In this document: piece after piece, positions 9,943 through 22,200 of the stretch
Position numbering within the stretch: position 1 is the stretch's first letter
How the letters are laid out: each line of letters starts with the position of its first letter
NCBI GenBank assembly: GCA_003255065.1
Contig: QAOA01007183.1
Span: 1,560,939 to 1,624,938 of the forward strand
Length of the DNA stretch: 64,000 bases
Direction of reading: 5' to 3'
Source: Cercis canadensis
Taxonomy: Eukaryota > Streptophyta > Magnoliopsida > Fabales > Fabaceae
Position numbers and translations under genes: made by a program
Notes under the pieces: model-generated
Told to the model about the DNA's origin: nothing
Seen by the model: only the letters and a program-made list of their open reading frames with translations
Databases searched by the model: none

Positions 9943-12634
9943 AGAATAAGTAGCAAAAAAAATATGCTAGAGAATAGAGGGTAAATAAAAAGGTCAGAGA
10001 CTACGGGTTCAAAAAATATTGTTAATGCCAAACAATAAAGGACACGAAATGGGTTTAAACATCCTAGCGATCTGTCCTTTCTTTTCCTAAATCAATCTAT
10101 CTCAAATTGAAGCGATACCCTGAATACAATATGTATTAGAAAATGATTTATTATATATGAATTTAATTTAAATCTTGTAAACTGTGGTTGAATTATTTTC
10201 TTTCTAGCTAATTTTTTAAATTCTTTGATTAGAATGATGACAAAATATTAATAATCTGTGAGTTTAATAGTACTTTCTTTAATCATAAAAATAAAAAATG
10301 TTTGATATAAATAGTTTTATTGTCACTATATAATATGTATTTTCTACTATTTTTCAAACATGTTAAGTTCGTACATAATAATAACAAAAAAAAAAAAAAA
10401 CATAGAGTGATGGTGAAATGTTCACTACTAGTAACAATTCACAATACAACTAAATTAATATAAAGTTGCAACGTTTAATTTAATATAATGTATTAACATA
10501 CTGGTTATAAATATCCTAAAAAAAATTGAGATTATATATTAAAATACACGTCATTTCCCATATCCTAATAAAAAAATAATAATACTATGTATTGCGCTAT
10601 TTTACAAGGCATTCAACGCAGTTTTGATAATAGGGACAGAAATGACAATGTTTCTTTTTTCTTTTTTTAACTAAAAATACAAGTCTAATCTGTTGTGTTC
10701 AGTGTTGTTCTGTTGAAGTTAATAAATCAGCAACCTTGTCCTCACCTCTGCCACAATAGGTAGTCAATCCAATTCCCATGTGCATGTCAAATAAATTTAG
10801 ATGATGATGACACGGATTGCTTCTCCACGAAGTGGTGTAATGAATTAAAACACATCAATTTAATTATGTCAATTTGATGACTATACAAGTGACGTGTGTT
10901 TTCCCGTTAAAAATTGTATATTTTATCTCACTTATATGTTCACTACCGTATTATTTTGACTAAGGATCACAACTTGAAACGTAAAAATTATAAAGGGAAA
11001 TATGGGATATAAATGGGAAAGTTGATATTCTAAAATTTGTCATGAGATTTTGATATATCAAGACACTAGTTGACAGTTTCTTACACTGCGCAAAATGTTT
11101 TCAACTCCAATGTCTGTATATATAAAAAATGTGAAGATATTATAGGAGAAATGTATTTGAAAATTCCCAATATTAATTTATTAATTGTCACTCCAACTTT
11201 TAGATATTGACAAATAATTGCCAGAATTTGGAGAATTTTGTCAAAAGGAACTTATATTCATACATGTCCATTTCTCAATGCATAATTACTTACGCGAGTT
11301 GGATAAGAATATGGATTCGAATCTTTTAAAGTGTCAAATATAATTTAGAAAGTAAAGTATACTCGTGAATTTTGAAAAAAAAAATTAATCCTCATCAAAG
11401 TGCATACACTTATGAAAATCTTAATAATTATTATTATTCTACAATTTATTTACTCTCTAAAGCAAATGTGTCACTTTAGAATATCCATATTTAAAAATAA
11501 GATGCATCTATAGTTTTGTGCATTCTAAGACGAATAATTAGTTGCTAGAATAAAAAAGGTCAACTGAAAAATAAGTTGAAGTTAAAGAAGGTAAATTATG
11601 TTTTTATGTCCTATTAAAATAAATAAATTATTATTTATTAAATGTTATCAAAGTGTCGTTACAAAGAATTATAACTATTAAAGAGTTCAATCTAACAATT
11701 AGGGTTGAAGCCTCTTTGTTATCATATACAAATAATGTACTAATTGAGGAATACCAATAAATTATAAATAAAAAATAATTACATGATCAATTGAATTGTT
11801 ATCATCACTATCTATTTAATTTTTTTTAATTTATGGTTATAGTGGTGTTAATGTTTCAAAATTTAACTAAAGGGATCGACTTATTTTGTATTTCCTTACA
11901 TTTTCTTTCTTCCTCTTTTACAACAGAATAATTTTCTACACGAAAAATGAACCACAAGATGAGAATAAACAGAAAAAGAAGGAAATTCCCTACTATTCAT
12001 TTACATAAACGCGTTTACAATGTGAACGCAAGTGTAAATTTGTTAAGGGTTGGCTTGTGGGGATTATTATTAGTAAGATAGCAAATAGAAAAACATTTGA
12101 TAGAATATTACCTTATACTAGGGCGGAGATAAAGGAAGGAAACACTAACCGCGTCCCACACCCAAACAACCAAGTTGACACGCAATGACATATTAGACAA
12201 GAATCATACAAATCCGTCATCATTCATCCAATTCTAAATCACTCTGACCATCCTCTCCTCACCTCAGCGGTATTTCTTAAGTGACTGACCCACACCCACC
12301 CCACCTTAGTTCCTCTTCCTCTGCCACACCACCACCGCCGCCGCCGCCGCTGGATTTCCCTTTCTTAAATACCATGCCACTCACCACCATTTCTATCTCT
12401 TGCTCATGTAGCACAACACCTCCCTTCAATTGCCCTGCTCTGCGATTACGGGTACGCTAACTTTTGTTTTTGTTTTCATTGCACTGGGACGAGATAGGGT
12501 TTCACAGTTGAGAAGCTGCTGTCTTCAGTACGATTTTTACTTTCTCAATCGCTTTTGAATTTCTGGGTTATTCTTGTCTCTTTAGAGTGTAAGACGAATT
12601 GAAGCTTAGAATTTAGAGATTTTCTTTCCCATGT
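9943..12634. other. AT-rich intergenic region and bZIP promoter/leader
   Basis: About 2.2 kb of AT-rich DNA without a credible coding frame. From about 12240 it becomes C/T-rich and leader-like, with a short CCG-type repeat at about 12334-12352 and a TELO-like TAGGGTTTC near 12496. The bZIP start follows at 12635. Confidence 0.6.
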
Positions 12635-12642
12635 ATGAATAG
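12631..12642 (+). promoter_or_regulatory. Minimal uORF overlapping the bZIP start codon
   Basis: ATG TAT GAA TAG begins four bases before the main ATG (12635) in another frame and ends eight bases inside the coding region. Ribosomes that use the first ATG would make three residues and stop just past the main start. The arrangement is plain in the sequence; any effect on translation is inferred. Confidence 0.6.
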
Positions 12643-15628
12643 GAATAGTCCTGAATATAGACACAATAAGTCAATGGATGGTGTTGATCAAACTGGTATA
12701 AAACGAATCAGTTCAGCATTTGGTTCATCCTCAGGAGCTGCCCCGAGACCACAAAACCGATTAAGTGCTCCCAATTTCAGTGCGTCTCAAATGGGTTCCC
12801 CTGGGCTTTTTTTACATCAAAACTTGAGTGCCGAGAACCATAAACCTGGTATACCACCATACCATCCCAATATCCCACCTTCAACGCCTTATTCTCAAAT
12901 CATGGGGTCCCAATCGGCCTCCCATAGAATGCGTTCTCCAAATTTGAGCCCAGGGTCTTCCCACTCCAGGTCTTTGTCTCAACCGCCCTTTTTTTCGCTT
13001 GATTCCTTGCCCCCATTGAGTCCTTCTCCTTACCGTGAGTCCTCAGTATCCTCTCTTTCTGACTCCATTTCAACCGATGTGTCTATGGAAGAAAGTGCAG
13101 TTAACTCTCATGCTCCTTCCCTTTCTGTTCCCGTCAATAGAGGTCTTGCATTTCAGGTTGGTCCTAGTCTTCCTCCCCGTAAAGGACACAGGCGCTCTAG
13201 CAGTGATACTCCACTAGGAATTTCTAGTTTCATTCAATCTTCTCCTCAGTTGGTTCCCACTGGGACTTTGAGAGAACTGGATAACCCTGGTTCTAGAGGA
13301 GAAAGCTCAGGTTCTCAGAAGCCAATTCAGTTAGTGAAAAGGGAATCAAATAAGGTTGGGGACCATGTTGATGCATATAATGCAGAACTGATGCCTGAGA
13401 CTAAACAGGATATCATGGATGATTTACTCAGTGCATACATGAATTTTGACAACATTGATAACCTGCACTTCTCTGGTATGGAAGATAAGGATTTGGATAG
13501 CAGAACCAGTGGCTCAAAGACTGTTGAAAGCAGTGATAATGAAGTTGAGAGTCATGTAAATGGAAAAGCAACCAGTATGCAAGGGATGAGTTCAAGCTGT
13601 ACTGAAGAAAAGAGGGAAGGAATTAAGAGGAGTTCTAATGGAGACATTGCACCAGGAGCCCGACACCGGAGAAGTTTTTCATTGGATAGTTCTATAGGAA
13701 ATTTGCATATCGAAGATGAATTGCCTAAGCTTCCACCTTTGGGAAATCGAGTCGATCAACACTCACCTAGTAATTCAATTGATGGTAAAACATCTGAAGT
13801 CGGCATGGAATTTGGAAACGGTGAATTCAACCCAGTGGAGCTAAAAAAAATAATGGAAAGTGACAAACTTTCTGGGATTGCCTTTTCAGACCCCAAACGT
13901 GCAAAAAGGTGTTATATTTCTTCTTCTCTTCCAACTCCCTTCTTTCTCTTTTTCCAAAGAAAATTAAAGCTATAATCATTAATTTTGTCACTCAATGATT
14001 CACTTCGTTATCTCTCATATACTCATCCAGGATTTTGGCTAATCGTCAATCAGCTGCTCGTTCAAAGGAGAGGAAGATGCGGTACATTGCGGAACTGGAG
14101 CACAAGGTGCAAACTCTTCAGACGGAGACAACCACATTGTCTACTCAGTTTACCAAATTACAAGTGGGTATCTTCTGTGATGACTCATGAGCTTATATCC
14201 CTTTCTTCTTAACTTTTGGTTGCTTATATTTTATTGTGAAGTAAGATTTCATGTATATAACCCCTCATTCTGATTTTTGTGCTTGTCTTCAGAGAGACCA
14301 TTCAGAGGTTAAAAGTGAGAACAACGAGTTGAAATTCAGGGTTCAAGCCATGGACCAACAATCACAACTGAAAGATGGTTCGTATGAGCATTTGCTTACA
14401 CTTATCTATTATTCAGCTCAAACCTACTTTAACTTATTACACCCTGCAAACTCGTATTTAAAGTAGATATGTTTTGTGCAATTTTGCCAATGAAATTAGC
14501 TGTATACGGAAAAGGATTATACTTGTAGTAATAATATTCACTTTAATGCATTTATAATTAAATAATTATTATTCATACCTCTGCTGGTTTCCTTCCAGTT
14601 CTAAACTAATTTAGTGAAGGTGAATGTCAAGAAACATGAGTGACGTCTGTATGGTGGTGTTCTCTGATGCATATTACTTTGTCATTATACATCACTGTTT
14701 GTGCTCTTTTCAAATTTTCTTGTTTGGCCTCGGCTTTTTTATGTCATCTTGACAAATTTTTGTTCAAACCACTGGGAGGACTTGGGAAATTTTTGTTGCC
14801 TCAGACATTCTTAGTTGTGTCATCATTACTAAAGTCAACTGTTTTATCTTGTTAGAACTTTTATCAATGATACTACTGGTTGCCAGTGCTTTGGCATGTC
14901 TTGATGTTTTCTCTTTATTTGTGATTATTAGCATGATAAAGATAGATATTGTTGAGTAAATATATGCTGTGAGCTTTTATCTCTCCAATACATTGCAACA
15001 TGTTTTTATCAGCTAGAATTTGTGATGATAAATCTCCTCCTTCCGGTTTCTCTTAATCAAAAGCATTATACTCCATTGACATGATGTTACACATGAATTT
15101 GTTTGCCCGACTGGGGTAATGGGAAGGGGCAGATTCGTGATGGGTAGCATCAATTTTAGTTTTGATGATTAAGGCACTGACGAAAAGCAATGGGTGCAAA
15201 TAGTTCGTTTCATTAGCATTTCTGCATTTCCTATCTATTCAGATGCTTTCTTTGCTATTCTGCATTTAACTCTGACAGGATCTTAAGAGGATCATATGTA
15301 GTATGCAACGGTTATATTTGACCTATCATAGATTCATTTATTTGTCCTTAATTTCGCAGCTCTGAATGAAACATTGACTGCTGAAGTCCAGCGTTTAAGG
15401 CGTACGGTTGCGGAACTTGGTGGAGATTCCCTCCTCTCGGGATGCATGGCTCGCCAGCTTGCTATTAACCAACAAAGATTCCAGTTTCAGCATCAACAAT
15501 CCGGCCAGCTGAAACACACTCAATTGCAGAACCACCTTCCTCAGCATGAGACTCAGACTCAGTCACAGCAGCTTCAAAACCATGAATTGCGACCCCAGCA
15601 GCAGAATGACAAAGCTACTGCCTATTGA
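12635..15628 (+). CDS. Group I bZIP transcription factor (bZIP29/30-like)
   Basis: Four exons, 12635-13908, 14031-14163, 14293-14377 and 15360-15628, chain in frame to 586 residues. The long N terminus is Ser/Pro-rich and carries the blocks [44 protein letters not shown] and [11 protein letters not shown], all typical of the bZIP29/bZIP30/bZIP69 branch. The basic region, built across the first splice, reads [20 protein letters not shown]. Lysine stands where most plant bZIPs have the second invariant Arg (N-x7-K), the hallmark of group I (VIP1/RF2a relatives). A leucine zipper follows from LEHKVQTLQ. The C terminus is Gln-rich. RxxS-type serine sites suggest 14-3-3 binding and control of nuclear entry, as known for the group. 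The last intron (about 980 bases) holds no extra exon that I can see. The individual paralogue is not resolved. Confidence 0.93.
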
Positions 15629-16320
15629 GTATCCACCAAAGAGATAGCTGGCCACTGTTGGCTCAAACTGCATTATTTTACAATTTTTTTCTTTTAGAAT
15701 GGGGTTGATGGGTTATAATCAATCGTATATAAGCATTGAACTAGCATTAGTGTGCTTATATTTTGATATGTCTGTTCATCTCTATTTATGATTTTGAATG
15801 TTTCACCCATATAATATGCTCGGAATTCTTTTTTCATGCTAGTAGACTAGTAGTCGTATCATGATTACAACCCATCCTTCCCAAGGGCCATATTCTGGCA
15901 TTCTGAACATTTTTTGGGTATAATAAAGCATTATTATTTATTGTCCAACGTTTAGATTCTTGCTTCACAATTTCCAAAATTTCAGAAAATTTTGACAGTT
16001 GTTTGCATGCATATGTACTTCCATATGCATGCATATTGTCTACACACCATTTAGTTTTGGGAAGCTTAATATCATTATTCATAGCTGTTCCAAGACAAAC
16101 AAAACCATTTTGATATGAATAGAATAAATCGCTTGATAAAATTAACTATTTTTTTTTATAGAATTAAATATTTTNTTAACTATTTTTTTTTTATAGAATT
16201 AAATATTTTCTTAAATATAAAGTAAATGGTTACGAAAATCTAAAAAATGAGAATTTTAACCGGTTTTTGTTTTTTTATGTGAATAAATCATTTTATAAAG
16301 CAACAATCAAAATAAAGACC
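15629..16320. other. bZIP 3' UTR and spacer
   Basis: AT-rich sequence after the bZIP stop. It includes a 33-base block repeated on both sides of the N at 16175 (16142-16174 and 16176-16209). No gene seen. Confidence 0.55.
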
Positions 16321-16324
16321 GGAG

Positions 16325-17045
16325 CATCTCTAGCCAAACTGAATTTATAGGAATAGATTTTTCATACTGAACAAGTCTATGAGCAATTCCTTTAGCTATT
16401 TTAGGTATTCAATGAAAACTAATTGATCTTAGATATTGAACAAGCTCTTGAATATCAAGCAACACAGTACCCAAAGCTGAATGCAGGGGCTGGTTTGTAG
16501 CAATTGCATAAAAGATAGATTGCACATCACCCTCTACATATAAAGATCATGAAAACCCAAGTCCACAGCCATTCTCAGTCCTTCATTCACTGCCAATACT
16601 TCCATGATGTCCATCCACGTTTAACTTAAAAGAAAGTTTCAGGTGGTCTGTGCCATTTAACTTCTCTAGCTGCAGCAGCACGTGGGATCAAGGTGCTATT
16701 TTCGTTTGATAGTAAATCCCTCATGATCACTGCCTCCTCCCATGGTCAGTTTCGTCTTACACACAAACACCAGTTTAAGAATTTTTTGCCTTTTTAACAG
16801 GCTGAGGGCACGAATGCCTCGTGGGTTCATGGTGATCGGCGGGGTTGCTCTGCAACCGCCGCTGATGATGAGACAGCACCGTCATCCTTCACACCCTTGC
16901 AATTTTTCTCCTGGCACCCACTGACACCTTGCACCATGTCCGCCATGTTCACATCTCCATCCCCAGGTTTCCGTTTCTGCATGATGGCTGTTTGGTTATC
17001 TTTCTGTGGTTCCTTAGCAGCTCTTGCCAACGTCTTCCATGTTCT
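16325..17045 (-). mobile_element. Decayed LINE relic: ORF1 tail fused to an RNase H fragment
   Basis: On the minus strand, 17042 down to 16827 is open and reads TWKTLARAAKEPQKDN near its start and AEQPRRSP just before a stop. This resembles the C-terminal end of plant LINE ORF1 proteins. From about 16660 to 16325 the frames give RNase H pieces: WHRPPETFF, KLNVDG, EVLAVNEGLRMAVDLGF, VEGD, and an SISFH...IAHRLVQYEKSIP stretch, interrupted by at least two stops and two frameshifts. The endonuclease and reverse transcriptase between them are missing, as is the middle of the RNase H domain. It is an old, internally deleted copy, unlike the young LINE at 30633-38112. The RNase H match is good; the ORF1 assignment is weaker. 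Confidence 0.6.
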
Positions 17046-18249
17046 AACAGAAGCAAAATCTTAACCGCTTTTGTTTTGTCTACTATTACCGACTGACTTT
17101 CAAGAAAACAAAATAGGCTTCAAATCCTATTCGATCCAAAGATGCTGACCTTATATGTTGTACTCTAGCACATAATGAAATTGAGCATTCGACTGTCCAA
17201 TATCACTCTCGAACGCGTGGGCTTGACCAATCAATTGTTTTTATTTTTCTTACTTTTAAATTATTGGTCCACTTGATTTTGTCTCACATTAATATAAATT
17301 AATGGTGTTTGCTAAACTATACCCCTTCTTAGAGAATGCGTAGTGCTACCCACCTCTCTCATTAGGGGGTTTTGGTGAGACTCATCTAATAAATTTTGTG
17401 ACCTTACAAAGATCTCAAAAAATTAAATCATTCGGTATTTGACATAACACATAGTTCGTTATATAATATAAGAATGATATGATATAAGAAAACGTGATAA
17501 ATTTTATTTTTTTGTCAAAAGTTAAATTTTTTGTCTAACACACTTTCTTATATTGTGTTGTTCTTGTATTTTATAAGAAACTATATGTTTTGACTAAGTG
17601 ATTTAATTTTTTAATATATTTGCAATGACATCAAATTTGACCTATAGATTCCACTAAAAATCCGTAATGAAATGGTGAGTAGTGCTATTTTAAAGTTTTA
17701 TTTACAGTCGTATGAAATTTAATAATATTTTTAGTATGCATTTTAAAGGATTTTCAGAATTATGAATCACATTAAACTAAAGTTCAGTTAAAAAAAAAAA
17801 AAAAGAGTTTGCGGGTTTTCTGACGATAATTGCAATTATCACTACAGAAATCTTAATTTTAAACACCTAGGCAAACAATAAACACAAATGTGAAAGCAAC
17901 AGGCACTTACTAACTATTAATTGCAGTCAACGTCTTTTTGTTTGACTTTTTAATTCAAACAGAGTCTCACATGTAAATTGATATTTCATTTTAATTTTCT
18001 ATACCTTTTCTTATGAATATTCTAAGCAGAAAATGGTTAATAATACATAATTTATTTCAAGAAAAATAAAAACTCTCATAATTGTTTAAAAATATTTAAA
18101 ATAACTTAGAGTCATAGTAAAAAAAACACTTATTCAGCATATAAAAAAAAAGTAAATCATAAAATTAATATTCTCAAATAATAAAGTTATTTCAAAACAT
18201 TAAAATGCATGGATAAAAAGAGTTTACATTTAATTTTTCAGTATAAAAG

Positions 18250-18281
<32 letters not shown>

Positions 18282-19295
18282 CTAAAAAGTGTTACAAAAT
18301 AATTTGTAGTTGAGTGATACTGAAATTGTTATCAAAGTTTGTAAATTTTGTATTATAATCCAAAGTTAAAACCAAAAATACCAAAAAAAGATATCAAAAA
18401 GTGTTACATCATAATATATAACAGTAGTTCACAAAAAAAANTATACTAAAAAGTGTTACAAAATAATTTGTAGTTGAGTGATACTGAAATTGTTATCAAA
18501 GTTTGTAAATTTTGTATTATAATCCAAAGTTAAAACCAAAAATACCAAAAAAATATATCAAAAAGTGTTACATCATAATATATAACAGTAGTTCAAAAAA
18601 AAAATGTAACAACACATAGTTTATTAACTAGTAAAAATTTTTTTTATAGAGATTTTTTAGATATTTTTTATATTTATGTAATAATTAATGTATCAATAAA
18701 TTTCTTGTAAGTATAAAGATAAGGAAGGATGGGAATCGGAGTAGAGAGTAAAGACTAGAGAGGGACGGACAAAAGTAACATCCCATGAGCTAAAAACTAG
18801 TAATTAGTAAAGGAAGGAAAATCTCTCTCTCGGCAATGACGGTGACAAAGGGAAATTAAAACAAAAACAAACAGCAACAAAATCTACAATTAACTCCACG
18901 GATTGCCTTTCCTCACTCTCCTTTTCCTTTCCCTTTTTTAAAATTTTTTTCCCCTTTTTCTTTCCACAATTTGTTTCTATTTATATTAAATAATCAAAAG
19001 TTCCTACTCCCGAAAACCCAAACAATCCTCTCTTTATCCCTTTTTGTACTTTCAAATTGAATTAGGGTTTCATCTCTCATTTCCTTTCCTTCACCCACGG
19101 CAGAAACCCTACTCTCCATCTTCCTCTGATCTTTACGTATTAGCCGTTATATACCATTTCCCGCCTTTTTCCGTTAAGTTACAGCAGTTGTTTTCTCAGA
19201 TTTTTGAATACTAGCCGTTAGATCTGTCATTTTGATATTTATCTGTTTTTTTTCCAAAAAAATTTGACCGTTGCTCTTGCCGGAGTTGACGGGAA
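17046..19295. other. AT-rich intergenic region and RCC2-like leader
   Basis: No gene seen from 17046 to about 18990. It contains a (TA)n microsatellite at about 18249-18277 and a duplicated block of about 160 bases around the N at 18441. From about 18990 it becomes C/T-rich, with a TELO box AAACCCTAC at 19104-19112, and is probably the promoter and leader of the RCC2-like gene. Confidence 0.6.
18278..18601. repeat. ~160-bp direct duplication across a single N (18441)
   Basis: Bases 18278-18440 are repeated almost exactly at 18442-18601, both starting TATACTAAAAAGTG and both ending near CAGTAGTTCA. With N at the exact junction, this is best read as an unmerged assembly overlap next to the (TA)n tract. 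Confidence 0.8.
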
Positions 19296-22200
19296 ATGTC
19301 TGCGGTCGGAGCAGAAAACAAGGTTGAGGAAGAGAAGGAGGCGGTGAAAGGGGGAGAGCTCTTGTTCTGCGGCGCTACTTGTTGGGATATAATTGGTCGT
19401 CGCAAAGGCTCCGTCGAAGGCAACTTGGTCTCTCCAACAAGGCTTCGCCCTCTCGTCGGGGTTGATATTCGATTCATTGCCTCTGGTTGTGGTAAGTTTC
19501 AGTGTCGATTAGATGGAGGATGTATCAAGGTTTCTCGAAGCTCGTATATTTTTTTACTGATTTTTTAAGTAAATTAGCTTAACTACTGGTGGTAAAAAAT
19601 ACGATTTGGTTAGTTAATTCTGATTGAGCTCGTTTCTAATTTTTATTTTCATTTGTCATTTGTTCTCCTATCAATATAGCATCGTGTCATTGCGTGGCAT
19701 TGGATGTCGAAGGGCGTTGCTATACATGGGGACGCAATGAGGCATGATGAAATCTGACTATGAAGTTAATCAATTACCTTCCTTTTTAGTTATGTATGGT
19801 GTACTGCTAACTCATGGGATTTGGTGCACAGAAGGGGCAACTAGGTCATGGAGATACAATTCAGCGTGATAGGCCAACTGTGGTGTCTGAACTTTCCAAG
19901 TGAGTTGATGACTTTTTACCGCAGTTGTCTGTTTTCTGTGTGTATAAGCCAGAAAACAATGGTTATATTTTTTAGTACTCAACCCTCCCTTGCATTTGGT
20001 AATCCTCGGGCTTCTAGGATTGATAACTGTTGAATTTGGAGTCTAATGAATGTACAATGCTGTCAGATGAAAGGCATCTAAATGTAAACATAGAAATATT
20101 AGAAATGAAGTTACATTTGTAAGTTTCACTTTCTCTTTGTAACTTGGTATTTTTTTTCTTTCTTTTCTATTCCCTCTGCCCCTGGGGAAAAAACCTCTTG
20201 CACTGATTTAGAGATCATGCAGCATATATACGTGTGTGTGTGTTTTTTTTGGTGGGGGGGGGAGGGGTTGGCATGTTGGGAGGGTAGTACTGGAAATTTT
20301 TACCTCTTATGCAAGGCAAGGACTGTGGAAGTTAGATTTTCTTTCTCTAATTTATATCAAATGCTGACTTTGGTGTTTTTTTTTTCCACTGCCAATTTAG
20401 CAGTTACTTTTGTGTTTACATCTTTAAGGTTTTCAGTCGTTATTTCTTGTAGTGCTAATCTTTATTGATATTTGTGTTAAAGATACAAAATTGTCAAAGC
20501 TGGAGCTGGGAGGAGCCACACAGTGGTTGTTACAGAGGATGGACACTCCCTTGCCTTTGGTTGGAATAAACATGGACAATTAGGTTCAGGTTCTGTAAGA
20601 AATGGTAAGTTCAGTTGTTAAGAATGTTCTATGAAATTTATGATGTGTAAGGCAAATTAGGTGCAGTTATTGTTTTCTTAGATTGTCAATGACATACATG
20701 CCTTTCTTAGTTAGAGTGTGCTTTGTACAAGGCATGTGTACTAGCATACCATGTTTCCTTTCCCTACCTGCTAATTTTAACTCTTAGTTTATCTGACTGT
20801 AATTTGATGTGGTTATTGAAAAGTTTAGTATTCTTGATGAATGAATTATCTTTTAAGCCGCATGAAATTATTTGATCTTCCATAATTTTTTAATCTTCAT
20901 GAAGGGTTTTTTTCTTCAAACTTTCCTACCAAAAAGTTGTCTTGGTTGCGAATCAGTAACCTGCTTTTCCTGAATATCTGTCATGTGCTATTCAGAAATC
21001 ACATTAAAGCTATGTGCAGTTATTGTTTGCTTTTATTGTCAATGTGATCCATGCCTTTCTTAGTGCTTTATACAAGGCATGTGTAGTAGCATCCTATGCT
21101 TCCCTTCCCTTCCTGTTCATGTTTATGCTAATTGGAACTCTTAATTTATCCAACTATTTTTTTATGTGGTTAGTGCTGGAGAGGTTTAGTATTCTTGATC
21201 ATTAAATTATGATTTTAGTCTTCAATTTGATCTTCCATATATATTTTTTTAATCTTTCATGAAGATGTTTTCTTCAACCTTTCCTACCAAAAATTGTCTT
21301 GGTTGCAGACCATTAACTTGCTTTTGCTGAATAACTATCGTGCAATTCAGAAATCACGTTCTCTGGATTATTCGAAGAGGTGAAATGAGCTCACTATAGC
21401 TATTGGATCAAGCATAAATATCCTTGATTATAGCACAATATAGAAGGTCATGTGATAATTTTAGAAAGTCATGTGACCCATTGTTTTAATCAAGGCCATC
21501 TCTGGTCTATTCACTGGCAGCGGTGAGCTCCTCTTGCTATCATATTGGTGCTGTTGTGATAGAATCTCAGTCCCTAGTTGTGTGTAGACAAGACAATGAT
21601 TGCAGCTATTCATCTTTTTTTTTTTTGGGAAAAGAGGGGGGGGGGGGGGGGGGNGGGGGGGGGGGGGGGGGGACGACGGGGACTGGTATTGATTAGGACG
21701 TAAAAAAGTTTGAATTTTTGCTTTTTGTAGGAAAAAATTATTAATTTTAAGATATTCATCCGCTTTTATTATGATTGTGAATATGTGATCACACCATGTC
21801 TTAAGGAATGACCTTTTGATGTACTTCCATGCTTTGTTATATGCAGAAATTGAGTCATCTCCTGTTCGCTGTCTTGTGTCTGAAGTAAAAAGTACTGCTT
21901 GTGGTGGTGACTTCACTGTGTGGTTATCTTCCATTGAAGGAGCTTCTATACTGTATGGTTTGTGGATAAAATTTGCATTCAGTTCTGGTCCATCTGATTA
22001 CATGACTTTCTAGATCTTGCTTGGGACTAGGTACTGATTTTCAAACTTTTCTTTTTCTTCTTCTTATGTCTTCTAGGACTGCAGGGCTTCCACAGTATGG
22101 ACAGCTTGGGCATGGAACAGATAATGAGGTATGCTTGAGGAAGATGTTATACAGTCTTCATTGTCCCAAGATGGGTGAATGCCCTCTCTATAAATTCAAT

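Noticed and set aside
21461..21934. 157-residue minus-strand open frame with a proline run
   Set aside because: It is the reverse reading of a G homopolymer and N inside an RCC2-like intron and crosses exon 5 on the other strand.
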